Part shown: piece by piece, positions 22,961-33,645 of the stretch
How positions within the stretch are numbered: position 1 is the first letter of the stretch
Layout: the number at the start of each line of letters is the position of its first letter
Assembly: GCF_004664715.2 (NCBI RefSeq)
Contig: NC_051074.1
Span: forward strand, 33,664,980 to 33,728,979
Length of the DNA stretch: 64,000 bases
Origin: Peromyscus leucopus
Taxonomy: Eukaryota > Chordata > Mammalia > Rodentia > Cricetidae
Direction of reading: 5' to 3'
Made by a program: the position numbers and the translations under genes
Notes under the pieces: generated by a model
Database searches by the model: none
Told to the model about the DNA's origin: nothing
The model's input: the letters and a program-made list of their open reading frames with translations, nothing else

Positions 22961-24330
22961 AAAATTTAATCATGGAATACACAGCAAGTAGCTGGCACAT
23001 AGTGTTAATTTTTTTAATCAATGGGATGAATAAGTTTTCTAATACTTTACAAAGAAAGCAAAGTGAATCTCCCTTGTTCGACTTCCATTTGTACTAGTTC
23101 TAAATATTTGAGGCACAAAATGATAACACACATCCCTTGCTACAGTCTCACAGTGCAGACACACTGCAGATGGAGGAGGAGTCTGGGAAACAGTCAGACA
23201 AAGTCCAACCCAGTTTCTTTGAGAAATACTGCCAATGCATTAGCAGTATTGTCTTTTGACTTGTGTGTCTCCGAAGCTGATCAGCTGCAATGAATTAACA
23301 TAAATATGTATATATGGACGGATGGATGGAATGGCTTCCTGGAAACTACACAGAATGTTGACCGAGAACGTTGAATTCTGAACTGGAGTGAAAGCGAGAA
23401 GAAAAAGGAAGCAGAAGAAGGAGGGAGGAAGGAGGAGAAGAGGAAGAGAGTGGCACGCAATTGCATTGTGCCTGTCGCCCTGTCTTGCCAGAGACAGGAA
23501 GAATAAAAGCTTGTAAATGTGAAAGCAGCAGTGGTCGCCGAGCCTAGCGTTTAAACGTTTTACTTGCTTCTAGCTGCTTTTCTTTCAGGGCAGTCCAAAT
23601 CCCTTTCAGATCCATACGCCTGCACTAATCAATTGTTAACATTAGCCTTCTAACTATTTTAGCTGTTAAAAATCTACAGGGCTGGAAGCCAAAATTGTAG
23701 TGTTAAAATATTTAAGAAGCCCTTAAATCGGGGTCACAGGCTGAGCAACAGCAGGAGGCTGAAAGACAATCCCCTTGGTACTGAATGACTTTGCTGCAGT
23801 CCCTTGAAACCTCTGACTTGTTCCCATGTCAAAACCTAGACAAGACAAAACCAGGGCCACTGAGCAGGCACTTGGGTCTTGCAGTTTCTTATCTCACACT
23901 TGGAAGATGATTGGGAGATGATGTAATTAGATTCAAATGAGGCCATGCTTCATACAGGACACAGAGAAAAGAGACTCTAGGTCTGTGGGTTGAAGACAGA
24001 TGCCCCAACTTTACAGACAACTTTGAATGACTGTCCAGGCTGCCAGGTGTCTGTCTACTCTCACAAGACTCCTGAAAGTTGCTTGCATCCTTCTCCCATT
24101 TCTCAGGTAATATTATATCCTTCTGAGGTCTTTGATGTAGTTGAAGACTAGATAGTTATAATTTTCCTTAGTTATGATAAAAAAGTTACATATAAAACCT
24201 TAGACTTACAAATATAGGATAGATAGGATATCTTCTTTAATTTTGCCAAATACAAATAGACTAGATATTATAACTCTAATTCTTGCTTGATAATTGTTTT
24301 GTTATATGTAATTCTACTATGTTAAAATTA
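22961..24330. other. Unique stretch with possible regulatory core
   Basis: Repeat-free. A GA-rich run lies at 23390-23455. The 23470-23720 core has a local CpG cluster (gtggtcgccgagcctagcg), an AATAAAAG TATA-like word near 23502, CAATTG at 23630-23635 and several TAA-rich homeodomain-like words. No coding frame is convincing. Confidence 0.35.
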
Positions 24331-24348
24331 AAAACTTTTCTTTTTGAA

Positions 24349-24484
24349 GCGGGCGGTGGTGGCGCACGCCTTTAATCCCAGCACTCGGGAGGCAGAGGCA
24401 GGTGGATCTCTGTGAGTTCGAGGCAGCCTGGCTACCAAGTGAGTCCAGAAAAGGCGCAAAGCTACACAGAGAAACCCTGTCTTG

Positions 24485-24516
<32 letters not shown>
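24349..24516 (+). mobile_element. Young B1 SINE with target-site duplication
   Basis: A full B1 from gcgggcggtggtggcgcacg through ctaccaagtgagtccag and gcgcaaagctacacagag to a pure tail of about 36 A. The 18-nt word aaaacttttctttttgaa flanks it on both sides (24331-24348 and 24517-24534). An intact duplication and pure A tail mean a recent insertion. It carries the cricetid-type right half. Confidence 0.97.
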
Positions 24517-24522
<6 letters not shown>

Positions 24523-24551
24523 TTTCTTTTTGAAAAAAAGAAAAAGGGAAG

Positions 24552-24927
24552 TGCTGTGGATGATTGATTGATAAATAAAACACTGATTGGCCAGTAGCCA
24601 GGCAGGAACTATAGGTGGGACAAAGAGAGAGGAGAATTCTGGGAACAGGAGGGCTGAGGTAGAGAGACGCTGCTAGCCGCCACAATGAGAAGCAGATGTT
24701 AAGATACCGGTAAGCCATGAGCCACATGGTAACTTATAGATTACTAGAAATGGGTTAATTTAAGATAGAAGAACAGTTAGCAAGAAGCCTGCCATGGCTA
24801 TACAGTTTATAAGTAATATAAATCTCTGTGTGTTTACTTGGTTGGGTCTGAGTGGCTACAGGACTGGCGGGTAAGAGAGATTTGTCCTGACTGTGGGCCA
24901 GGCAGGACCAGGAAAACTTCAGCTACA
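24552..24927 (+). mobile_element. Solo LTR-like element, copy 1
   Basis: It begins tgctgtgg and ends cagctaca (TG...CA). Inside are cactgattggccagtagcc (inverted CCAAT), gagaattctgggaacagg, gggttaatttaag and gtgtttacttgg. A second copy lies at 45267-45675 with the same landmarks. No internal retroviral genes flank it. The family is a rodent endogenous-retrovirus LTR by form; its official name is not assigned. Confidence 0.65.
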
Positions 24928-26109
24928 TCTTGGTGTGACATGGGTTCATATCATTCTTGTACAAAGCTAAATTGTAACTGGATCCAGGAAGACCCATTAA
25001 ATACCCCATTGTGGCTCTTCCGTAACCAGTGCTGGATATTCCTAAGTGACTGTAGACAGTGTTTGATGAATTAACTAGGAATTTGTCTTCCACATTTTCT
25101 TGGTTGATAATCTACAGTTCAGAGAGAATTTGAGCAGAGGGAAAGAGACTGAAAAAAAAAAAAAGATTTAGCAAAGACAGTTTGATACCTTTTGTTCACT
25201 TAGAGTCACATGTTTTAAAAATCGTGTTAGGGACTAAGGGAGATATTTCAATAATATTAAAATGTTGACTGGGGTGAGTCATTGTTCTCTGTGTGTCATT
25301 AAAAGCCAGTGGGTGGAAACATACAACCTGCTTTTTTCAGAAATAAAAGACTTAGAAGAGATAGCTTAGTGTGTTCCACCTCTTCTAGAAACTGGGCGTG
25401 GGGGTTGGGGGGGCAGTGGGAATGTACTATGTTCTCAAAATGGAGTTCTTTTAGAATTGTAATCTCATCTTTGACAATATCTTTCTAATCATGGTCTAGT
25501 GCATTTGTTAATATCCACTTTAGTTTATTTTTCAAACTTAAATATACTCAGTTTGGTTTAGGGGCACTGGAAAAACAGGGGTACAATTTCTTATAGAACA
25601 AATTCACCAGTTAACTTTTAGTCACAAGAAATTCCAGGACACATTTTTGAGGAATGCATTGTGTTTAAATCATGGAGGTGTCACCCTCTCCATACAACTT
25701 TGGTAGCTCTTTCTTTGGCTCACCATTGTGGAATCCGTGCTTGATCTTATAAAATATGCCAGACACGTTTTTGCTGTTTCATACATGGGAGTCATTTAGT
25801 TTCTGTAGCAGTCCTGGGTAAAAAATAGCTATCATTCTATGTGACAGAGTTAATTAAGTGTCTGTGGATAACAGTCTTGCTCAAGTCACAAAGCTATGAG
25901 GAACTGGGATTGGGCTTTAGGCATGACCTAGATAGTTTCAGCATTCATTCCTAGTGTAGTAAGTCTTCCAGGTCACTCAAGACATAAGACTGGGGAGAAA
26001 GAACTGGTGTGATTTGAGTCCAGAGCTCCAAGGATGGCCTGCTCTCTGTAGATTCTCCAACAGATCAGGGTTGCTAAGTGCTTGACGTCATCTGACTCAT
26101 TTGTCAGTG
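24928..26109. other. Unique-looking non-genic stretch
   Basis: No gene or repeat recognised beyond a short A run at about 25153 and a G-rich word at about 25397. Confidence 0.45.
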
Positions 26110-26197
26110 AGGAGAGTTTTAAAAAATTTATTTCTTTTGTTTTTTGAGACTATATTACATCATTCCCCCTGTCCCTTTCCTCCCATATACTCTTCCT

Positions 26198-26199
<2 letters not shown>

Positions 26200-26229
<30 letters not shown>
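26200..26229. repeat. T30 homopolymer
   Basis: Thirty T's lie inside the reverse L1, a few bases before the duplicated target site of the younger L1. Confidence 0.97.
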
Positions 26230-26248
26230 CTCAAAATCATGGCTTCTG

Positions 26249-27557
26249 CTTTTGCAGGGCAAAAACACAGTCAATAAGACAAAAAGACAGCCAACAGAAT
26301 GGGAAAAAATCTTCACCAACCCCACATCTGACAGAGGATTGATCTCCACAATATATAAAGAACTCAAGAAACTAGACATCAAAGCACTGAACAGTCCAAT
26401 TAAAAAATGGGCTAAAGAGCTAAACAGAGAATTCACAAAACAAGAACTACAAATGGTTGAAAGACATTTAAAGAAATGCTCAACATCCTTAATCATCAGA
26501 GAAATGCAAATCAAAACGACTCTGAGATACCACCTTACACCTGTTAGAATGGCTACGATCAAAAACACCAATGACAACCAATGTTGGAGAGGATGTGGAG
26601 CAAAGGGAACACTCCTCCACTGTTAGTGGGAATGTAAACTTGTACAACCACTGTGGAAATCAGTATGGCGGTTTCTCAGAAAATTAGGAATCAAACTACC
26701 TCAAGACCCAGCCATCCCACTCTTGGGCATATACCCAAGAAATGCTGATTCATACCATAAAGATACATGCTCAGCTATGTTCATAGCAGCACTATTTGTA
26801 ATAGCCAGAACCTGGAAACAACCTAGATGCCCATCAATGAAGAATGGATGAAAAAATGTGGTACATATACACAATGGAATACTACTCAGCAGAGAAAAAC
26901 AATGAAAGCATGAAATTTGCAGGCAAATGGATGGAACTAGAAAAAATCATCCTGAGTGAGGTAACCCAAACCCAGAAAGACAGTTATGGTATGTACTCAC
27001 TCATAGGTGGATTCTAGATATAAAATAAAGAACAATCAGACCACAACCCATAGAAACATAGAGGCTACATATATAGCATGGAGGTTCTTAGGACGACTGT
27101 GGCTTATAATAAATTTCAGTTTTACTCAATTATTGAAAAAAAATAGCCAAATGAATGGAAACACATAAACTATGAACCAAAGGCTGAGGGGCCCCCAGCT
27201 GGATCAGGCCCTCTGAATAGGTGAGACAGTTGATTGGCTTGATCAGTTTGGGAGGCAACTAGGCAGTGGGACCAAGTTCTCTGCTCATTGCATGAGTTGG
27301 CTGTTTGAAACCTGGAGCTTATGCAGGGACACTTGGCTCAGTCTGGGAGGAAACTGGACCTCCTTGGACTGAGTCTACCAGGTTGATCGCAGTCCTCGGG
27401 GAAGGACTTGTCCTGGAAGAGGTGGGAATGGAGTGTAGGCTGGGGGTAAGGGGAGGAGGTGGGAGGGGGGAGAATAGGGGAACCCATGGCTGATATGTTG
27501 AACAGAATGGTATTGTAAAATAAAAAATATATATAAATAAAAATAAAATAAAATAAA
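26249..27557 (+). mobile_element. 5'-truncated L1: ORF2 C-terminus plus 3' UTR
   Basis: It starts inside ORF2. The translation keeps the [14 protein letters not shown] and [19 protein letters not shown] words, then the cysteine-rich C-terminal region. Reading stops at TAG (26624-26626), where L1 proteins normally have Trp after His-Cys. Downstream text still reads as ORF2 (ATRTWKQP-type words) with frameshifts. A 3' UTR with a G-rich purine stretch (27430-27480) and an A-rich tail of AAAAT units follows. A 16-nt direct repeat aaaatcatggcttctg bounds it (26233-26248, 27558-27573). It sits antisense inside an older L1. It has lost its reverse transcriptase and cannot move by itself. Confidence 0.93.
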
Positions 27558-27840
27558 AAATCATGGCTTCTGTTTGCATTAATTTTGTTACATGCATATA
27601 TGTATATACATACATATTCCTAAATATAGCCTGATAATGTATGTACGAATGGGCTCCACAACTCTGTATTTTGATTGGTTGTGATTTTCTCTTATGGTCT
27701 CTGTCTGTTATAAATATAAATTTCCTTAAAGTAGGGTAAGAACTACTTAGTGGAGGATAATCAGGGAAGAGATTAAATAACTGTGTGTCTATGTAAAGCA
27801 TCTGCAAGTATCAATTGTGTCTGCTACTAGGTATTTAGAG

Positions 27841-28647
27841 TACAAAAATGAATAAGACCAAGACTGTAGAACAATATTTCAACTATGTTCATCAGGACAT
27901 CATCTTCAGGGAACTTACTAGAAACCTAGAGTCTTGGCACTTGCCTCAACCCATGAAATAAAAACCTTCATTTTAAAGGATCTGTTTATACATTAGCATT
28001 TGAGAAGTTCTCTTTGTCTAATCCCCAAACTACCACCAATCAGTTTCACTGCCTACCATTTCTGCTCCCCTTTCTATATAATATTAGCTGAATTAAATTC
28101 CCTCTCTCACACATACACATTGCTCTCTGCAAAAGCCCTGCTTTCCAATGTTTTCCCCCTACTAGACTCTGAGTGGATTACACCATGTGTTCTGATCTTG
28201 GGTATGGAAAAAATGATCTGCGTATATGTATTTATGTCTACACATTTTCCTATTTTTCTACATTAAAAAAATGCCTTTAATCTTAACTAATAATTCCATC
28301 CGTGGCTCCGTCTGTCTTGGTGTTGATTGTTCACGTTCCTGAGGGGCTTCTCTGGGGGCAGGCTGCTCGGTACCTTGCCAGATCCCAGAGCATGGTTGCA
28401 CAATGTTGCATTCTCTGGCACTTTGCATCTCTTCCCAGCACCCCTCAAAGGCCTGAGGAAGCCTAGGATCAAATGCAAAATCCTTAAGAGTTAAATTCTG
28501 GACAAAAGACTGGAATGTTTGTTCACATAAAAAAAGCAACAAAATTAAAGTTGGTTTAAGGAGAATAAAGGCAAGCAAGGACCCATAGGAATAGATGTAG
28601 AGTGTAGAAAGGAATCTTAGGACCTTCCAAGGGAAGCCCCCACCTCC
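27841..28647. other. Unique-looking non-genic stretch
   Basis: A 106-codon minus frame (28258-28578) has no family resemblance and no coding signature. No repeat recognised. Confidence 0.45.
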
Positions 28648-28808
28648 AGCAAGCAGTTTCTTAGGAAAACAGATCCCATCTCCCCAGCAAGCAGTTTCTT
28701 AGGAAAACAGATCCACTCCCCCACCCCCTCACAACAAGCAATTTCTTAGGAAAATGGATCTTGCCCTTCCCCACTCCCCCGGCAAGTGGTTTCTTAGGAA
28801 AACAGGTC
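28648..28808 (+). repeat. Minisatellite, four units
   Basis: Four copies of a core like agcaagcagtttcttaggaa + aacagatcc start at 28648, 28686, 28734 and 28781, separated by variable C-rich linkers (spacing 38-48 nt). The first two cores are identical; the third and fourth have substitutions. Confidence 0.93.
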
Positions 28809-29417
28809 ATGGTATGAGTGCAAGCACAGGAAAACTGTATTTCTTAAATGTGAAATTGCCTCCAGGAATGGTAGGAAATTGAGAAAACCACAACAAAGAA
28901 TGCCTGGAAGCCACTCTTGGGAAGAGATGATCATGAACAGCAAGTCCACGGAAATGTGCACCATGTCCTGCAGCCTAGGACAGCATGTCTCTCCCTTCCT
29001 GTATTTTTCAAATACATGCCTATCTGTGCACCACTCCACTTTGGGCCTTCACAAGGCACCCAAAGAATGCTGGCCTAGGAGTCAGGGATAAGGATTTCTT
29101 TAGCCCCATTGAGTCCCAGGGTCATTCTTATCACACACATGATAGTTTCACTTTTCTATCTCCCAGATACTTCCAACTGCAGCATTCTTAGCTCTAAAGA
29201 TTTCACAGCCCTCCTTCACTATAGGGTGTCCCAAGCCTTGGACCTTCTTGTTAACAGGCGACTGTGTATCCCCCTTCTACACACGGAGCATTGCACACAG
29301 TGTTCTTTGATTTCAGCCTGAGCAAAGACTATCTTCAGCAGCAGGCACAAAGGTGGAGAATAGGATCTTGTGTGGTCCTAAGAGAAAGGAGAAAGACCTG
29401 GAGAGAAGAGACAAAAT
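28809..29417. other. Unique-looking non-genic stretch
   Basis: Several short frames, none convincing. No repeat recognised. Confidence 0.45.
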
Positions 29418-29431
29418 AGAAAGAGAAGTAA

Positions 29432-29568
29432 GCCGGGCGGTGGTGGCGCACGCCTTTAATCCCAGCACTCGGGAGGCAGAGGCAGGCGGATCTCTGTGAG
29501 TTCGAGCAGCCTGGCTACCAAGTGAGTTCCAGGAAAGGCGCAAAGCTACACAGAGAAACCCTGTCTCG

Positions 29569-29631
<63 letters not shown>
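29432..29631 (+). mobile_element. Young B1 SINE with target-site duplication
   Basis: Near-identical to the B1 at 24349, with a pure tail of about 63 A. The 14-nt word agaaagagaagtaa is repeated at 29418-29431 and 29632-29645. The long pure A tail marks a very recent insertion and makes length polymorphism or assembly error likely here. Confidence 0.97.
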
Positions 29632-29634
<3 letters not shown>

Positions 29635-29699
29635 AAGAGAAGTAAAAGAAATGAAGTGTTAGAAAATTCCACGGGTCATCGGGAGGGAAAAGGGAAGGG

Positions 29700-29815
29700 A
29701 GAAAAGATGGGAAGTAAAGAAGGAATGAGAGAGGGAGGGAGGGAGGAGGAGGAGGGAGGGGGAGGGAGGGAGGGAGGGGGAAGGGAGGGAGGGAGGGAGG
29801 GGGAAGGGAGGGACG
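29700..29815 (+). repeat. (GGGA)n purine tract
   Basis: About 85-110 nt of GGGA/GGGGA/GGA units with many runs of three or more G, so a G-quadruplex is possible. Confidence 0.95.
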
Positions 29816-32800
29816 TTGACAGAAGCTGTGGCTACAATGGCTGACTGACTGAATTAGAACATTGATGATGTGGAGTGGTTACTTGTTACAAGTAAGACTA
29901 AAGGCAAATTATCTTGACAAATCAAGATAATCTTCATTCCTCCTTGATAGTCCTGCATTGCCCTCCTTTGTATGCAATCTAATATCTTTCTGACTATGAG
30001 GCAAACCCTTTGGAAGGCGCAGTTCCCACCAGGAACGGTCAGGAAGTGCCTGGAGCTTGTGGCAGAGTTTCTCTCCTCTCTGTTTTGCTCTAACCTGCCT
30101 ACCTGATGTGCCCACCACTGTGTCTGAAAAGGGGGTTACTTCATGACTCTCTTGGTTCTGATACATAAAGATGTGAAACTGTCACCTCATTGGAACTTGG
30201 TATGTGGGGAATCCTGAATCTGTGTTCCCAATCCGTGGATACTCAAATTAGACTCCAGAAAAAAAACAAGACAAAACCAAATCATCTCTTTTGTTCCTTT
30301 GAGGTTCCAGATAATTCTTTCCTTGACAAGAGGGAGGGATGGAGGAAGGACCAAAGAAGCAAACTGACAAAGAAGAGAGGAAGGGAAGGTAGAGCAGGAA
30401 CGTCCCCAGATGACTGTCAAGTAAGGGAAGTGGCTTTGTGTGTGTTCCTCCTCACTGTAACCTGTCCTGCTGACACATGCCTCAAAGCCTCAAAGGAGTC
30501 AACAGTTGATGGAAGACTCTAAAATGGCACTACCCAGTGGAGACCACACAGACTTCTCATGGTTGACTCTATTCCAGGAAATAGTCCGATTTTGCTTTGA
30601 AAGAGAACGCCAGTGTAGCATCCCCTTCCCATGAGAACTTGCAAATTTCAGATGATACCACAAATACCCTTGCTGCGACAAAAGGCAGAGCTGACATTTA
30701 TTTTCTTGACCACTTCTTTCACGTTTGACAGAAGAATGGTGTTAGCGCTGAGAGCCCAGAGCCTCAATTGGTCTCAAGAAGACCATGGCGCAGTTGATGG
30801 AGTGCTTGCTTCCTGCTTCAGTTTCTAGAAGTAGAGACTCAGCTGAAAGTGAGATGTGCCAGCATCCATCAAAGGAGCTGGCAGCAGAGAAACCAAAAAA
30901 ATAACGGAGGAGCCAAGACCTGAGTTCCAGCTTGTGCTCTGAGGTAAAGTTTCTGTTTGATTTTGAGAAAGCCAAGCTTTGCGATGACTCATTTTCATAC
31001 AAAGAGAAAGGAAAACATCATTACTGATTTCCTCAAGGGTGGTGAGAGTACCTATCAGTTTTCTCAGAAATGCACATTTTTTCCAGTTCCAGGAACTTTC
31101 CCTTGCCTGATATTCCTCATCAAATAAGATGAAATAGATGCTTCTCATTTGGGAAAAGGTTGGAAAGTTGCTTTATCTTGCTAGTTCATTTTTCAGTTCA
31201 TTTTGAAAAAAGTCAAATATATCTCAACTGTATGAAAACATATCTTACTGCATTGGAATTTGGGGTGGGGGAAGAAAAACTTTTCAAATATTACTTGGTC
31301 TCCACAAGAGACTAATTCAAATTGATGGAAAGGTTATATTACAGAACTTTGGAGAGAGAAAATTGGTGTGTTTCTTTCATTTTTCACTATAGTTAGGGTT
31401 TACACAATAGAATTTTCAATTGACACAACAATTTTGTACATATGGAAGAAACTTCTAAACTATTTAAACCCAACTCATTCTCTTTAAATTATTGTTTACA
31501 CCCCCTCCACACCCAAGAATAATGACAGAATATTAAATAATAGTTTGACCAAAGTGGAGTTCAAATTTCTCATGTTTCTCGGAAAGTCTTGTCAATAGGA
31601 TGAGAGGAGATTATAGATTTTTTTTTCTTTCCAGAGTCTTCTTTTTGTAATCAGTATAAGGCCATCAGGAGAAAAATTAATAATGATAAGGTTGGAAATT
31701 AAACCCACTCTTATATCCTGTCCTTTTTTGAAGTTTTCATTTCTGCTAGTCAGCAAAAATGGTATTCCCATTGGGAGCTTCTTGTGTGACTTTTCCTGGG
31801 TACCTACAAGCAAATGCCCATTCACTCCAGGTACCGTGCCAACAATAAACCAAAGAAACAACCCCACCCATGTCTAGCTTGATGAACCAGTGAGTTTATC
31901 CAGTTTACTTATAGGATCATGAGTGAAGAGATATATACAGGAACATGGATGACTCACGGACAGTGGTGCTAACCAGCAAGTCCATCACGGTGCAGGTGAC
32001 AACTATGAAAGCTATCTTCCAAGTGCCATTCCAACTTTCAGACAGCTCCACCAAAGAATCTACTCTTCTCCAGCAGTTAATGTGCTTATAATTTTGGGAA
32101 GAGCCTTGTGAATCTCATGACTTTCTGAGCTTCCTGGGTCTTGTAAGTTTTGTGAACATTCTAAGCATAGGAAGTTTCCTTAGCTTCTCAAGTCTTATGA
32201 GCATCCCTCCTTCTTCCAGGAAAATATGTTTCGATTCTGACAAAAATCTGATTCCAAAATGGGTTAGGAATTACAATGACTGTAGTTAACTAATAACTCC
32301 AGCCTGGAGGAAGTTGTACATAGCATCTCATTGCACATGGATAACAAGGAAGGAGATCGGCTCGACAATGCAAAGAGGATTTTTGTAGGAAACGGCATTA
32401 TTTCTCTTTATCTTGCTGCTTGCAGCTCCTCTCTGACACTTGTTAAGTGTGTGACCACCTTAGAGGATCTCTGATTGTTATACCCTTTTCATACCAACCA
32501 CTTTTAACTTCTTTCTCATCCCTCGGGATTTCTACCCAACTCAGGAGTCACATCCTTCAAGGTCATGCCTGGGAGGGATTCCATTTAGAATAACCCAGAC
32601 AAACTCTGTTTTCAGGGTCTATATCTGGTAGAGAAAACCATAAAGCTTTGCCCATAGTCAGTATAAGAACAGCTCACTCCCGAGGCAGGCTTTGTCTCTC
32701 TTGGCCCACGTGACTTAAAATGGATACACATGCTCCTCTCTCTAGGATGAGGCTGTATAGTGCAGCCAGTGCTTTCTTGATCCTCTTCATTGCAAGTCTC

Positions 32801-33519
32801 CTCTGCCTCTTTTCCTTGACTTATTTGACTCCACTATTCTTGCTCATCATTGAAACTTCTGCATTTCAATGGAGATTACACGGGACCAATGTGAATACGC
32901 TTTAAAAAGAAGGATGTATTGGGCGTTCTCGGTTGATACTATACTGTCATCATCAACATCCAAACTTCCAGCTAGTTACAAATTAAAGATAGATAGTGTT
33001 TTCTGTCCAGTATCAGTCTGTCCGTCTCTAACTGTCTTCATCCTCATTTCTCCTCTTGAATCTAAACCCACCTTCAGTGCCCCGGTGGCTGAAGTATACA
33101 GATGTGGATGTCAACTAGTAATCTGCCCTTTACAAATCCCTGCCCAAACCTCTGATTTCAGGGTCTTTTAACCTAGCCAACAAAATTAGCATACTTATTT
33201 GGCACTGTAAAACTCAGCCAGGGACTAATCATTTTTTCCCCTTCTTTATGTAACACTCATGTGCTTTGAGGGTAGAAAAAAAAAAGTTAATATTATTTCA
33301 GTTGCTACAGATGGTGTTTTCGCCAGTCTTCAAAAATAATTTTTGTTTTGGAGTTAAAAAAATATAGCATTATCTAATACAACTTGATAAAGAACAAATT
33401 TAATAGAAGCCGCGTGTTTCCTCAACCAGAGAAATAAGAGGCATAAGCAAACTGAGGAAGAAAATAAATTTATATGACGCACTGACATTAATACTTAAAT
33501 TACATTTATAGCCATAGGC
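29816..33519. other. Repeat-poor 3.7-kb unique interval
   Basis: I recognise no SINE, L1 or LTR here, which is unusual for this window. Candidate splice-site-bounded sequence lies at 30732-30943 and an AP-1 site (TGACTCA) at 30985-30991. A 61-codon frame at 32720-32905 encodes a hydrophobic peptide of unknown meaning. No recognisable protein. Confidence 0.45.
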
Positions 33520-33645
33520 CAAGTTCTGGAACAGTGAGAGACTCTATCTCAAAATCAACATAGATGGCGCCCAATAGTGACACCTGATTTGCTCTCACCC
33601 ACATGTGCCTTTGCATACCTGAATACACACATACACACAGGTGTG
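33520..33645 (+). mobile_element. B4 SINE 3' end fragment
   Basis: ccaagttctggaacagtgag, agactctatctcaaaatc, and cacctgatttgctctcaccc with an ACACA end match the B4 right part. The left part is missing. Confidence 0.6.

Larger units (their letters stand above)
26110..27840 (-). mobile_element. L1 3' UTR (Lx type), reverse, split by a younger L1
   Basis: Reverse Lx text is present on both sides of the insert: gttttttgagactatattac and tcattccccctgtccctttc on the left, gcattaattttgttacatgc, atatatgtatatacatac, ttgattggttgtgattttc and tatggtctctgtctgttat on the right. Joining the two across the insert restores the expected order. Confidence 0.75.

Noticed and set aside
24317..24727. 136-codon minus frame
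   Set aside because: It reads antisense through a B1 SINE and the start of a solo LTR; the Phe run is the B1 A tail.
26144..26626. 160-codon plus frame
   Set aside because: This is L1 ORF2 C-terminal sequence preceded by a poly(T)-encoded Phe run and older L1 text, not a host gene.
27319..27807. 162-codon minus frame
   Set aside because: It spans the 3' UTR of one L1 and the tail of another; no family resemblance.
28648..28808. Regularly spaced repeats suggestive of a CRISPR array
   Set aside because: The genome is a mammal's, spacers are C-rich low complexity of unequal length, and no cas genes exist. It is a minisatellite.
29313..29672. 119-codon minus frame
   Set aside because: It reads antisense through a B1 SINE and its poly(A) tail.
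32720..32905. 61-codon frame encoding a hydrophobic peptide
   Set aside because: It looks like a membrane segment only because the strand is T-rich. No ribosome-binding or conservation evidence is available.
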